The position numbers and the translations under genes were made by a program. The notes below the pieces were generated by a model that saw only the letters and a program-made list of their open reading frames with translations, made no database searches and was not told the origin of the DNA. A DNA stretch of 64,000 nt, from positions 1,736,001 through 1,800,000 of the forward strand of contig NC_008555.1 of the NCBI RefSeq assembly GCF_000060285.1, read 5' to 3'. Shown here one piece after another: positions 16,094 through 26,425 of the stretch (the first letter of the stretch is position 1; each line of letters begins with the position of its first letter). The stretch is from Listeria welshimeri serovar 6b str. SLCC5334 (GTDB lineage: Bacteria; Bacillota; Bacilli; Lactobacillales; Listeriaceae).

Positions 16094-16126
16094 AAAAACG
16101 GCTATCTATTTTGATAGTCGTTTTTT
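16094..16126 (+). terminator. Terminator after the MFS gene
   Basis: ACGGCTATC / GATAGTCGT stem (one G-U pair) with a 6-base loop, followed by T6. Confidence 0.85.
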
Positions 16127-16309
16127 GGTTTGATTACGATTTTTACGATTTATTTACGAAATGCTGAAAACACCTGTTATATCATCGTTTTAAATTACCT
16201 TTTCATGTCATCCATGTTTAAATAATGCTTATAAGGTGAAAAAAGTCTATACTGTTAGTTGTACACCTAGAATTTACTCGCTATTTTTAATAGAAAGTTA
16301 GGTGTAAGG

Positions 16310-17302
16310 ATGTTTGGAACAACAACTATTGGAATTGATTTAGGTACTGCGAATATTTTAGTTTACAGTAAAGAAAAAGGAATTATTTTGAATGAACCTT
16401 CTGTGGTCGCTCTAAATACGAGTGATGGAACGGTGCTCGCGATTGGCCATGAAGCAAAAGAGATGATTGGTAAAACGCCAACTTCTATTTCAGCTATAAG
16501 ACCAATGAAAGATGGAGTAATTGCTGATTTTGATTTGACTAGTGGATTATTGCGTGAAATTATGCGTAGAATCTCAACTAATGGGATTAGAAAACCGAAT
16601 GTGGTTGTTTGTACCCCTACTGGCGCAACCTCTGTGGAACGTCGAGCTATTTCTGATGCTGTAAAATCGACTGGTGCTCGTTCGGTGGTTCTCATTGAAG
16701 AGCCTGTTGCTGCTGCTATTGGTGCAGATTTGCCTGTTGCAGAACCCGTAGCAAATGTCATTGTTGATATTGGCGGAGGTACGAGTGAAATTGCGATTAT
16801 TTCGTATGGTGGCGTTGTTTCTAGTACTTCAGTTAGAACTGGCGGCGACCACATGGATGAAGAAATTATTCAATACATCCGCAAGAATTACAACCTTTTA
16901 ATTGGCCAAACCACGGCTGAACGCATTAAAAAGGAATTAGGATTTGCTCCGATTGAACATGTCGTTCAAACCGCTGAAATTCGCGGTCGTGATTTACTCA
17001 CTGGTTTACCAAAAACTGTTCAAGTGAGTTCTACAGAAATTCAAAGCGCTCTTTCAGAAACATTACAACGAATTCTTGAAGCCATTCGAAACACACTTGA
17101 AATGTGCCCTCCAGAGTTAAGTGGCGATATTGTTGATCGTGGCATTATTTTAAGTGGTGGTGGTTCTCTTCTTCAAGGATTCCGTGACTGGCTTGTGCAA
17201 GAAATTGATGTTCCTGTACATATGGCTCCAAGTCCTCTTGAATCCGTGGCAATCGGCACAGGTAAGTCCCTTGTTTTTGCAGATAAATTGTCCAAAATTT
17301 AA
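16310..17302 (+). CDS. MreB/Mbl family actin-like cell-shape protein (third paralogue, MreBH-like)
   Basis: 330 residues, full length. The actin-fold nucleotide motifs are present: Gly-Ile-Asp-Leu-Gly-Thr-Ala-Asn at residues 8-15 (phosphate 1), Asp-Ile-Gly-Gly-Gly-Thr-Ser-Glu near 155 (phosphate 2) and Leu-Ser-Gly-Gly-Gly-Ser near 285 (adenosine). MreB proteins form membrane-bound filaments that guide lateral wall synthesis. Listeria has other copies near mreCD and in the ATP-synthase region, so this stand-alone gene is probably the MreBH-like paralogue. The N-terminal residues (Met-Phe-Gly) could serve as the short membrane anchor. Confidence 0.88.
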   Translation: MFGTTTIGIDLGTANILVYSKEKGIILNEPSVVALNTSDGTVLAIGHEAKEMIGKTPTSISAIRPMKDGVIADFDLTSGLLREIMRRISTNGIRKPNVVVCTPTGATSVERRAISDAVKSTGARSVVLIEEPVAAAIGADLPVAEPVANVIVDIGGGTSEIAIISYGGVVSSTSVRTGGDHMDEEIIQYIRKNYNLLIGQTTAERIKKELGFAPIEHVVQTAEIRGRDLLTGLPKTVQVSSTEIQSALSETLQRILEAIRNTLEMCPPELSGDIVDRGIILSGGGSLLQGFRDWLVQEIDVPVHMAPSPLESVAIGTGKSLVFADKLSKI

Positions 17303-17310
17303 TAAATAAA

Positions 17311-17353
17311 TAAGCAGTTGGCAGGCTGAAACGCGGCGCCAACTGCTTATTTA
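17311..17353 (+). terminator. Terminator after the mreB-like gene
   Basis: TAAGCAGTTGGC / GCCAACTGCTTA stem, 15-base loop, then TTTAGC. Strong stem but a short T-run. Confidence 0.75.
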
Positions 17354-17355
17354 GC

Positions 17356-17384
17356 TTGCTGAAAACACTTATTTCTGGTAAAAT
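17356..17384 (+). promoter_or_regulatory. Predicted promoter of tRNA-Arg
   Basis: TTGCTG (17356-17361), 17-bp spacer, TAAAAT (17379-17384), placing transcription start about 27 bases before the mature tRNA 5' end. Confidence 0.6.
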
Positions 17385-17417
17385 TACATCTGTTGTCTGT
17401 ACAAAAACTTCATATAA

Positions 17418-17489
17418 GTCCCCTTAGTAAAATGGATATTACGAGACCCTCCTAAGGTTTAAGTGCAGGTTCGATTCCTGCAGGGGACA
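17418..17489 (+). tRNA. tRNA-Arg, anticodon CCU
   Basis: Full cloverleaf by hand: acceptor GTCCCCT/AGGGGAC, D-stem GTAA/TTAC, anticodon stem AGACC/GGTTT around CTCCTAA (anticodon CCT), T-stem GCAGG/CCTGC with loop TTCGATT, discriminator A at 17489. It reads the rare AGG codon. CCA is not encoded and must be added after transcription. It is a lone tRNA gene with its own promoter and terminator; the next gene downstream is an isolated accessory-type gene on the other strand. Confidence 0.95.
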
Positions 17490-17503
17490 TTAGAAAACTT
17501 GCT

Positions 17504-17539
17504 CCGGAATTTTTCGTTTATGAAAATTCTGGTTTTTTT
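17504..17539 (+). terminator. Terminator of the tRNA-Arg transcript
   Basis: CCGGAATTTTTC / GAAAATTCTGG stem with a 6-base loop followed by T7. Confidence 0.85.
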
Positions 17540-17631
17540 GTGTTCTAGTATCACTTTTTTCTAGGAAAAGAAGTGAATTTATAGATATTTATGGTTGGCT
17601 TATCACTTGATTAAGCATTTAAATTAGCCGC

Positions 17632-18201
17632 TTAAACATAAAAATCTAAGTCTTTTTTCTTTGCTGAGAACTTTAAAGTATATTCTATATCGTCGGAAAA
17701 GGGTCTTGCAGCAATTTTGACGTTAGTGAAGTCACATGTATTATTCCTTAATGCTGATTTAATCGCCTTTATCCCTTTAGCTTCATCAACTACTACACAA
17801 AATATGTTTAAGGCAAATTGTTTTTGAGGATTTGAGGTTTTCCCCATATCATAGCCATCAACATGACCTAACCCTTTCCATCCTAAATCAGAATTTAATA
17901 TTTTTGTTACCCTGTCTTTAAGCCATACATCTCGTTTAGTTCCTTTTAAACTTTTCATTGGATATTGAATGAGTATCCAGAATTTTTCTTCTGAAATTTG
18001 AATAAAACCTTGAGAGTGAAAGCGTTGAACAAATTCTGCTTGGAAACTAGCTTCATCTTTATAACTTTTTAAATAGTTTTCTATTTTTTCAGTTTGTCCT
18101 ATGTGACCTATTTTACCATAATGAATAATAGCCTGTTCCCCATCTATCCAATATTCTGCATAGTATGTGTCTTTCTGTTCTTTTTTATATAATTTTAACA
18201 T
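17632..18201 (-). CDS. WGR-domain-like protein of unknown function
   Basis: 189 residues. The N-terminal ~65 residues resemble a WGR domain, with Tyr-Gly-Lys-Ile-Gly-x-Ile-Gly-Gln where the family name motif Trp-Gly-Arg would be; such domains bind nucleic acid in DNA-damage proteins such as MolR or PARPs. The remainder (Phe-Trp-Ile-Leu-Ile-Gln-Tyr-Pro, then a basic and mixed alpha/beta C-terminal half) I do not recognise. It lies alone downstream of tRNA-Arg(CCU), on the opposite strand, a typical position for an accessory gene. Function is not established. Confidence 0.6.
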   Translation of the reverse strand: MLKLYKKEQKDTYYAEYWIDGEQAIIHYGKIGHIGQTEKIENYLKSYKDEASFQAEFVQRFHSQGFIQISEEKFWILIQYPMKSLKGTKRDVWLKDRVTKILNSDLGWKGLGHVDGYDMGKTSNPQKQFALNIFCVVVDEAKGIKAIKSALRNNTCDFTNVKIAARPFSDDIEYTLKFSAKKKDLDFYV

Positions 18202-18308
18202 TTTCTATTATTACCTCCTGGTGTCCCGATATAATTAAGAGTAGTAAATTTGTGTTCTTCCTTATATAAACATTATCTTAGTTAATAATCAAACTATAAA
18301 TGATATGT

Positions 18309-18357
18309 AAAAACACCTGCAATCAACATTTATACAATGGATTGCAGGTGTTTTTTA
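18309..18357. terminator. Bidirectional terminator after the MupG-like gene
   Basis: 16-bp perfect inverted repeat AAAAACACCTGCAATC / GATTGCAGGTGTTTTT, T-runs on both strands. It ends the PTS/MupG operon on the minus strand. Confidence 0.9.
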
Positions 18358-18365
18358 ATTATTTT

Positions 18366-19448
18366 TTACTTCTCAACCAATCTAAAATGTTGCCATGGAA
18401 GAATGGTGTCTAGTAAGTAGCGCTCTTCTGGAATGATTCTAGCAACAATATTTGTGTTGCCGGAGTTTTCCATTTCTTGCAGGGCTACTTGCATTTCGCC
18501 TTTGTAGCGTTCGTAACCGTTGTTATCAATAGTCACATCGCCTTTTGAAATGGTATCCGTATCATGTGGTTCGAAATCGTACTGTTTAAAGTTGACGCGC
18601 GTCATTGTGGAACGTAGAACATACTCGGAAGCATCGCCACGATTGAAATGTTTTTGTGTTAAAACAATTTCTTTTTCTACATCTGTTGCACCGTCTAAAA
18701 ATTCCACAGCTAATTGTAATTCATTACGATTTAATTCGCTTAAAGCACGTAACTCATCTTCTGAAGCAAACATGTTTCCTACGATGACATCATCGATTAA
18801 GCCGGTATTCCATAAATCTTTTGCTTGAACTGTAATGTCCATACCACGATGTTCTTCCATCGTTGGAAGTCCACCATCGACAACAAACCATGGGCCATAT
18901 TCGCCACTATTAGAAGAGACAAAAGCCGCTGTACGAAGATTTAAATCTTTGAATTGTTTACTTGTACGTAAGAAATGTTCTCTGGATAAACCAGTGTATT
19001 TTCTCGGGTAGAAGTTATGGCAACCAATAATATTCCCTACATTTGCTTGATAAGAAAGAATATTTTCCACGTAACGTGTTCCATTACTAATATTTAGTTC
19101 GATTTTTAAATCTGTATCATCAAAAGACATCGCAGCCTCTTCTGAACCAGAAAAACCTAAATCAAGACGTAGACCTGCTAAACCAAGCTCTTTGAAACGG
19201 TCTAATTCTTTATAAGTAATATTTAATGATTCAAAAACAGTAGGATCGACATCCGCAATAACATCAAATCCCAACTCTTTTGCACGTTTGCAAATTGTTT
19301 CTAATTTAGCAAATTCTGCTTCATCATTAGCTGAAATTAAGCAAGTGAAAATACGGCTAAAACCATATTTAGCTGCTGTTTCAATATATTCTAATGATGC
19401 TTCAAGTGATACATGTTGTGGAAAGACGGATATACCCAATTTTCTCAT
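18366..19448 (-). CDS. MupG family (DUF871) TIM-barrel protein
   Basis: 360 residues with ribosome site AAAGGATG ahead of the ATG. The sequence begins Arg-Lys-Leu-Gly-Ile-Ser-Val-Phe-Pro and has the (Tyr)-Gly-Phe-Ser-Arg-Ile-Phe-Thr-Cys and Gly-Cys-His-Asn-Phe-Tyr-Pro segments typical of DUF871, now called the MupG family after the S. aureus cytosolic 6-phospho-N-acetylmuramidase. The ~235-residue N-terminal part is the barrel and the remainder a small beta-rich domain. Here it is the last gene of an operon with PTS IIB and IIA, so it probably cleaves or isomerises the phosphosugar taken up. Muramoyl-glycan specificity is not proven for this member. Confidence 0.8.
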   Translation of the reverse strand: MRKLGISVFPQHVSLEASLEYIETAAKYGFSRIFTCLISANDEAEFAKLETICKRAKELGFDVIADVDPTVFESLNITYKELDRFKELGLAGLRLDLGFSGSEEAAMSFDDTDLKIELNISNGTRYVENILSYQANVGNIIGCHNFYPRKYTGLSREHFLRTSKQFKDLNLRTAAFVSSNSGEYGPWFVVDGGLPTMEEHRGMDITVQAKDLWNTGLIDDVIVGNMFASEDELRALSELNRNELQLAVEFLDGATDVEKEIVLTQKHFNRGDASEYVLRSTMTRVNFKQYDFEPHDTDTISKGDVTIDNNGYERYKGEMQVALQEMENSGNTNIVARIIPEERYLLDTILPWQHFRLVEK

Positions 19449-19469
19449 TTAAATCATCCTTTCAAAAGC

Positions 19470-19772
19470 TTATTTGGAGCGATATAAATCAACAATTTCT
19501 TTTGCTAAATCTTTAAAAGTAATAGCATTCATTAAGTGATCTTGTGCGTGAACGAGTAGTAAAGATACTTCTGCTTTTTCTCCGCGCGCTTCTCCTTGAA
19601 TTAAAGAAGTTTGTGAATGATGTGCTTCAAGTAATGCTGCTTCTGCATTTTTAATTTGCTCATCGGCAACGTCAAAATCCCCTTTTTTTGCCGCTTCGAT
19701 AGCTAACATTGCGTCGCTTTTAGCGTTTCCCCCGTGTACGATTAATTGCATAATTGTTTGTTCTAATTCCAT
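19470..19772 (-). CDS. PTS lactose/cellobiose-family enzyme IIA
   Basis: 100 residues, normal for a free-standing IIA of the Lac family, which forms a trimer and passes phosphate from HPr to IIB. The phospho-acceptor His lies in Leu-Val-His-Ala-Gln-Asp-His-Leu-Met, and the N-terminal Ile-Val-His-Gly-Gly-Asn-Ala-Lys motif is also present. It is the middle gene of IIB-IIA-MupG. No IIC gene is adjacent, so a membrane component encoded elsewhere must be used. Confidence 0.92.
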   Translation of the reverse strand: MELEQTIMQLIVHGGNAKSDAMLAIEAAKKGDFDVADEQIKNAEAALLEAHHSQTSLIQGEARGEKAEVSLLLVHAQDHLMNAITFKDLAKEIVDLYRSK

Positions 19773-19842
19773 TGTTTTTACACATCCTTTTCATTTATCG
19801 AACTTGTTTCTATTGCTTCTTCAAGCAGTATCGAACTCGAGG

Positions 19843-20151
19843 TTATTTATCAATCATTGCTAGTGCCTCATTTAGCACCTTTTCGCCGTCCATCGTTCCA
19901 TAGTCAATCCCGTTAATAATCGAAACTGGAATACCAAGTGGATCAAGCACACGCTTCAAGTTTTTTTCTAAAAAACGAACCTGCGGCGCAAGTAATACTA
20001 CGTCAACATTATCTTTGTGCTTATCAAAATCAGCTTCCGCAACGGCTATAACTGTTGCCTCTATTTGTTTATTTTCGATAGCTTCTGTCATTTTTTTCAC
20101 GAGAAGACTTGTGGACATACCGGCCGAACAAACTAACATGATGTTTTTCAT
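19843..20151 (-). CDS. PTS lactose/cellobiose-family enzyme IIB
   Basis: 102 residues. The phosphorylated Cys lies in Leu-Val-Cys-Ser-Ala-Gly-Met-Ser-Thr-Ser (Cys8), as in cellobiose and chitobiose IIB proteins. A strong ribosome site (AGGAGG) precedes the ATG. It is first in the operon and lies 44 bp from a near-perfect sigma-54 promoter, which fits LevR-type control. In EGD-e the corresponding genes are, to my knowledge, part of the rpoN-dependent set. Confidence 0.92.
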   Translation of the reverse strand: MKNIMLVCSAGMSTSLLVKKMTEAIENKQIEATVIAVAEADFDKHKDNVDVVLLAPQVRFLEKNLKRVLDPLGIPVSIINGIDYGTMDGEKVLNEALAMIDK

Positions 20152-20194
20152 AAAATTTTCCTCCTAGTTTGAAAAGCTGCACGACTATATAATA

Positions 20195-20211
20195 TGCAAG
20201 ATATGTGCCAA
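20195..20211 (-). promoter_or_regulatory. Sigma-54 (-24/-12) promoter of the PTS operon
   Basis: The minus strand reads TTGGCAC-ATATC-TTGCA, a full match to TGGCAC-N5-TTGC with the invariant GG and GC ten bases apart. The predicted start is near 20183, giving a short leader to the IIB start. The neighbouring gene encodes a sigma-54 activator, supporting the call. Confidence 0.92.
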
Positions 20212-20261
20212 CTTTTCTTTTTATAAGTTGCTTTTAGTCCTACTTTGTACTTACACAAGTA

Positions 20262-20296
20262 AAAAAACCAAGTGTGTAAAACAATACACACTTGGC
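20262..20296 (-). terminator. Terminator after the LevR-type activator
   Basis: CCAAGTGTGTA / TACACACTTGG stem, 6-base loop, and T7 on the minus strand. Confidence 0.88.
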
Positions 20297-20306
20297 AGGA
20301 TATTTT

Positions 20307-22988
<2,682 letters not shown>

Positions 22989-23068
22989 CTACTCTACTCC
23001 TTTTTAAAACTCTATGTTTCCATTATACCTTTTTAAATAGCATACTCGCAACGATAAAAATTTAGTGA

Positions 23069-23120
23069 AAAAAAAGTGCGAATGCTTTCCAATCTATTAA
23101 GAGAGAAAAGCATTCAGCAC
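23069..23120 (-). terminator. Terminator after the DEAD-box helicase
   Basis: GTGCGAATGCTTT / AAAGCATTC-a-GCAC stem with one bulge, and a T-run on the minus strand formed by the A-rich 23066-23075. Confidence 0.75.
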
Positions 23121-23123
23121 ATC

Positions 23124-24452
23124 TTATGATTTTTTAAAATTGTTTGGTTTCTTATTGAATTTACTTGATTTGTTATTGTGTTTTGGTTTAGCGGAACTAG
23201 TAGGCTTTTCTTTACGCCCTCCTGCTACATCGCCTGGTTTTGCTTTTCGGAAAGGTTTTTTCATATCGTCTTTTTTGCCTTTTTGAACTTGCTTAGGTGG
23301 TCTGGTTGCTTTTTTAGCAATTTTATTTTCCGGAACAGCTCCATCAAGCAGTTTCCCTTGGTAAAAGCGGACTTGTTTTCCTTTTAAATGATGGATTGTT
23401 AAATATTGTTTTAGCGTCCGTATTTCACGTGGATTGGCAAAGGTAATAACCGTGCCAGATTTACCCATTCGTCCCGTACGTCCAGAACGATGTGTATACT
23501 CTTTTTCGCTTGCAGCTAAGTCATAATGAATAACATATGGTAAATCTTCTATATCTAGTCCACGAGCTGCAACATCTGTCACGATTAAATAAGTTAAAGT
23601 ACCTTTTTTAAAGTCATCTAAATATTTTTTGCGTTTTTCTTTGCGGATTTCACCGTGAATTCCAGCTGCTTTTACTTTATCATAATGCAGTTTTTCTAAT
23701 AAAATTTCCATTCGTGGTTTGTCTTTCACAAAAACTAAGCCACGCATGTCCTTGATATGAGAAATTCGACGTAAAAGAGTAGCTTTATCACGTGATTCTA
23801 CATCCATATATAAATGTTCTACATTCGTTAATTCTTCCGGTTTTGCTATCACTTCAAGCGTTACCGGCGTTTTTTCTGTTTGTTTGAAAAACGTCTCTGG
23901 GTTTTCTAGTTTTGTTGCAGATACAAGGGTGAGTTGGCGATCACGCACCGCACTTTCAACGATTTCAAGTGTGCTTTTAAAGTTTTCTTGACGAAGTAGT
24001 TGGTCACATTCGTCTAATGTAATCATTTTGATTTCGTGCATTTTGATTTTCTTTTGTTTGATTAGTTCTAACGCACGCCCTGGAGAAGCTACGATAATTT
24101 GTGGTTTTTTCTTTAATTTTTCGATTTGTCGTTTGACATTGGCACCACCGATTAAAGATATGACCGTTAAGTCATCACTCGGTAACCATGAACGAATTAC
24201 CTCCGTGATTTGCATAACTAATTCATGTGATGGCGCTAAAACAAGCCATTGTGTCTTAGGTATTGCTTCTATTTTTTCAAGGGTTGGCAGTGCATAGGCT
24301 ACCGTTTTTCCCGTTCCAGTTGGTGATACTGCGAGTACATCCGCGCCGTCTTTGATAGGTTGATACATCGCGCGCTGAATTTCCGTTGGCGTTTCATAAC
24401 CATGTTCTTGCCATTTTTCCGCCCAAAAATTAGGGATATTTGATTCTGTCAT
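23124..24452 (-). CDS. DEAD-box family ATP-dependent RNA helicase
   Basis: 442 residues. RecA-like core 1 holds the Q motif region, Walker A Ser-Pro-Thr-Gly-Thr-Gly-Lys-Thr, Pro-Gly-Arg-Ala, motif II as Asp-Glu-Cys-Asp rather than DEAD, and Ser-Ala-Thr. Core 2 carries Ala-Ala-Arg-Gly-Leu-Asp and His-Arg-x-Gly-Arg-Thr-Gly-Arg. The last ~60 residues are a Lys-rich disordered tail for RNA binding. The EGD-e orthologue (lmo1722) is reported as needed for growth in the cold and for large ribosomal subunit maturation. Monocistronic, ribosome site AAAGGAG. Confidence 0.93.
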   Translation of the reverse strand: MTESNIPNFWAEKWQEHGYETPTEIQRAMYQPIKDGADVLAVSPTGTGKTVAYALPTLEKIEAIPKTQWLVLAPSHELVMQITEVIRSWLPSDDLTVISLIGGANVKRQIEKLKKKPQIIVASPGRALELIKQKKIKMHEIKMITLDECDQLLRQENFKSTLEIVESAVRDRQLTLVSATKLENPETFFKQTEKTPVTLEVIAKPEELTNVEHLYMDVESRDKATLLRRISHIKDMRGLVFVKDKPRMEILLEKLHYDKVKAAGIHGEIRKEKRKKYLDDFKKGTLTYLIVTDVAARGLDIEDLPYVIHYDLAASEKEYTHRSGRTGRMGKSGTVITFANPREIRTLKQYLTIHHLKGKQVRFYQGKLLDGAVPENKIAKKATRPPKQVQKGKKDDMKKPFRKAKPGDVAGGRKEKPTSSAKPKHNNKSSKFNKKPNNFKKS

Positions 24453-24494
24453 GACCCGACTCCTTTATTAGTTCTTCTCTTTATCATACCATGC

Positions 24495-25274
24495 TTACTG
24501 CAAGTCTGCACTTTTATTTAGAATTTTTATTGCGATGAAAAAGAGAAGGATATCCATGACCAAATTAAAAATTGCTTGTAAAATTGTTACGTGGAAACTT
24601 AAAAAAAGTGTATAATGAAAATAAATTTTGGAGCCAATTTCTGGTAATATGTTGCTTCCCAGTTGTATTTGGATCTCATTAATTATTAAAGCGTAAATTA
24701 TTGCAGCTATAAAACCAAATCTGTAACCGCCTACCGGAATCATGCTTAAAGCCGTCGCAATAAAAAAGATGCAAATAAAAGAAGAGGTCATAAGCCAAAT
24801 AGCTAAAAAAGTTTCCAAAATCATCATAAGTCCTGTTGACAAAGATGTTTCTGCACCGCCAACGATTGCTAAACTGATGGTAATAACCAGAAAACCTGCC
24901 GTTAAAATAGTCGTTTCCATCATGGCAACAAGAAATTTATTTATTAATGTTTTTCGAATAGGCGTTTTAGTTTGAAAAAATAAGTAGCGCTTTTCATCAT
25001 AAACACCTGCTCGAGCAGCCGCTAAAAGTAGTACCAACCAAATAAGTAACCAACTTGAGCCTACAATTTCAATTAAGGCAGTAAAAACACTATCTCCAGA
25101 AACAAATACAGCCCCATCCATACCGGTCTCTAGCATAAGCGGTTCTGATAAGCCTTTGCCGAGTTTAAAGAAAAGACCAATTAGTAAACAGATAATCCAC
25201 CCTAAAAAAGTTGCGAAAAATATATACCGATGTGCGTTCCATTCTAATTTCCAGTGTGCTTTAAGCATGTCCAA
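24495..25274 (-). CDS. ABC transporter permease
   Basis: 259 residues with about six hydrophobic helices. It overlaps the ATPase gene by 14 bp and is the last gene of a GntR-ATPase-permease operon of YtrA/YhcF type. Such systems are usually exporters induced by cell-wall active compounds. The substrate is unknown and the permease itself has no diagnostic motif. Confidence 0.82.
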   Translation of the reverse strand: MDMLKAHWKLEWNAHRYIFFATFLGWIICLLIGLFFKLGKGLSEPLMLETGMDGAVFVSGDSVFTALIEIVGSSWLLIWLVLLLAAARAGVYDEKRYLFFQTKTPIRKTLINKFLVAMMETTILTAGFLVITISLAIVGGAETSLSTGLMMILETFLAIWLMTSSFICIFFIATALSMIPVGGYRFGFIAAIIYALIINEIQIQLGSNILPEIGSKIYFHYTLFLSFHVTILQAIFNLVMDILLFFIAIKILNKSADLQ

Positions 25275-25941
25275 ATACCTCCCGATAGTAATTCACCACT
25301 GATTTCCCGTACTCTTCTCGAAGGATTTCTGTTTCTATTCGATCAATTATTTTGCCACGTTTCATAAAGATAATTTCATCAAACATCATTTCCAAATCTT
25401 GAATTAAGTGTGTTGTGACAACAAGCGTTGCGCCTTCTTTTAAAAAGGTTGTAATACTTTTGACCAAATCATCCCGTGCAATCAAATCAATTTCTGAAAA
25501 AGGTTCATCAAGCAGATAGAGGTCAACATCACGGCATAAAATAAGGGCTAGCATTACTTTCGCAGCATTACCTTTAGATAAATATTTCGTGTTTTCTTTG
25601 ACATTGATTCCAAGTGAATGAATCATTCTTGTTGCTTTTTGGATGTCAAAATCCGGGAAAAACCCATGATAAATTTGAAAAAAGTTACGAATCACCATGT
25701 TCGGTAAAAAATCTTCACTTGGTAAGTAAGCAACGCGGCTATTTCCAGCTAACTCAATCGTTCCAGCTGTTGGTTTAAGAAGCCCTGAAATCGCATTTAA
25801 TAGTGTTGTTTTACCTGCCCCATTTGGACCAAGTAAACCAATTATTTTTCCTTTTTCGAGTGATAAATGAATATTATTTAGTGGTTTTTTTCTGGGGTAT
25901 TTTTTTGTTAATCCCGTAATTTTAATAAGATTTTCATTCAT
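25261..25941 (-). CDS. ABC transporter ATP-binding protein
   Basis: 226 residues. Walker A Gly-Pro-Asn-Gly-Ala-Gly-Lys-Thr-Thr and Walker B Leu-Tyr-Leu-Leu-Asp-Glu-Pro are standard. The signature motif is degenerate: Leu-Ser-Lys-Gly-Asn replaces Leu-Ser-Gly-Gly-Gln, as in several YtrB/BcrA-like ATPases. It overlaps the GntR gene by 8 bp and the permease gene by 14 bp, so translation is coupled. It energises the permease downstream. Confidence 0.9.
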   Translation of the reverse strand: MNENLIKITGLTKKYPRKKPLNNIHLSLEKGKIIGLLGPNGAGKTTLLNAISGLLKPTAGTIELAGNSRVAYLPSEDFLPNMVIRNFFQIYHGFFPDFDIQKATRMIHSLGINVKENTKYLSKGNAAKVMLALILCRDVDLYLLDEPFSEIDLIARDDLVKSITTFLKEGATLVVTTHLIQDLEMMFDEIIFMKRGKIIDRIETEILREEYGKSVVNYYREVFGHA

Positions 25942-26302
25942 GGTGGCTACTCCTTTTTGTTAGTAATTCTATTGCTGCTTCATTATCTAGACCGATACTT
26001 CTTGCTTCTTCCAAAAAGCGATCTGTTATTTCTTCGGCCAATTCTTTTTTTAGTTGTTCGAAAATCGCTTTGTCTGAGGTGACAAAAGAACCCATTCCGC
26101 GTTTCGCATAAATATAACCGGTGCGTTCTAGCTCTTGATAAGCGCGACTTACTGTATTAGGGTTCACTGAAAGCATTACGCCCATCTCTCGAACAGAAGG
26201 TAACTTGTCATCGCCTTTCCATTCGCCTGTAATCATTTGTTTTTTCATCCAGTCAGAGATTTGACTGTAGATTGGTTTATCCGCGTGAAAGGTTGGATTC
26301 AT
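25934..26302 (-). CDS. GntR family (YtrA subfamily) transcriptional regulator
   Basis: 122 residues: a winged HTH (residues ~10-75, with Lys-Leu-Pro-Ser-Val-Arg-Glu-Met and Asn-Pro-Asn-Thr-Val-Ser-Arg-Ala-Tyr-Gln-Glu-Leu) and only a short C-terminal tail, the YtrA-subfamily layout. First gene of the GntR-ABC operon; the palindromic elements over its own promoter suggest autorepression. Strong ribosome site AAAGGAGG. Confidence 0.92.
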   Translation of the reverse strand: MNPTFHADKPIYSQISDWMKKQMITGEWKGDDKLPSVREMGVMLSVNPNTVSRAYQELERTGYIYAKRGMGSFVTSDKAIFEQLKKELAEEITDRFLEEARSIGLDNEAAIELLTKRSSHHE

Positions 26303-26328
26303 CGCTACCTCCTTTGTATAGTTATACT

Positions 26329-26372
26329 AGTGTATTAAGTAAATAGTACACTGAGCTTTACTTATTTGTCAA
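26329..26372 (-). promoter_or_regulatory. Promoter and probable operator of the GntR-ABC operon
   Basis: On the minus strand: TTGACA (26372-26367), 18-bp spacer, TACTAT (26348-26343). An inverted repeat AGTGTA (26329-26334) / TACACT (26347-26352) covers the -10 region and start, and a TAGTTATACTA palindrome lies just downstream. Binding there would block transcription. Confidence 0.7.
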
Positions 26373-26375
26373 GCA

Positions 26376-26417
26376 CAAAAAAAGCTAGGAAGCAGCGTGG
26401 TAGCCTCTTCCTAGCTT
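26376..26417 (-). terminator. Terminator after the Gfo/Idh/MocA oxidoreductase-side intergenic region
   Basis: AAGCTAGGAAG / CTTCCTAGCTT stem with a 14-base loop, T-run on the minus strand. It lies just beyond the oxidoreductase stop and ends the beta-glucan catabolic operon. Confidence 0.85.
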
Positions 26418-26425
26418 CTAAATTA

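Noticed and set aside
17490-18365. Attachment-site repeat of the tRNA-Arg 3' end
   Set aside because: No second copy of the tRNA 3' end was found downstream, so integration is not supported by sequence.
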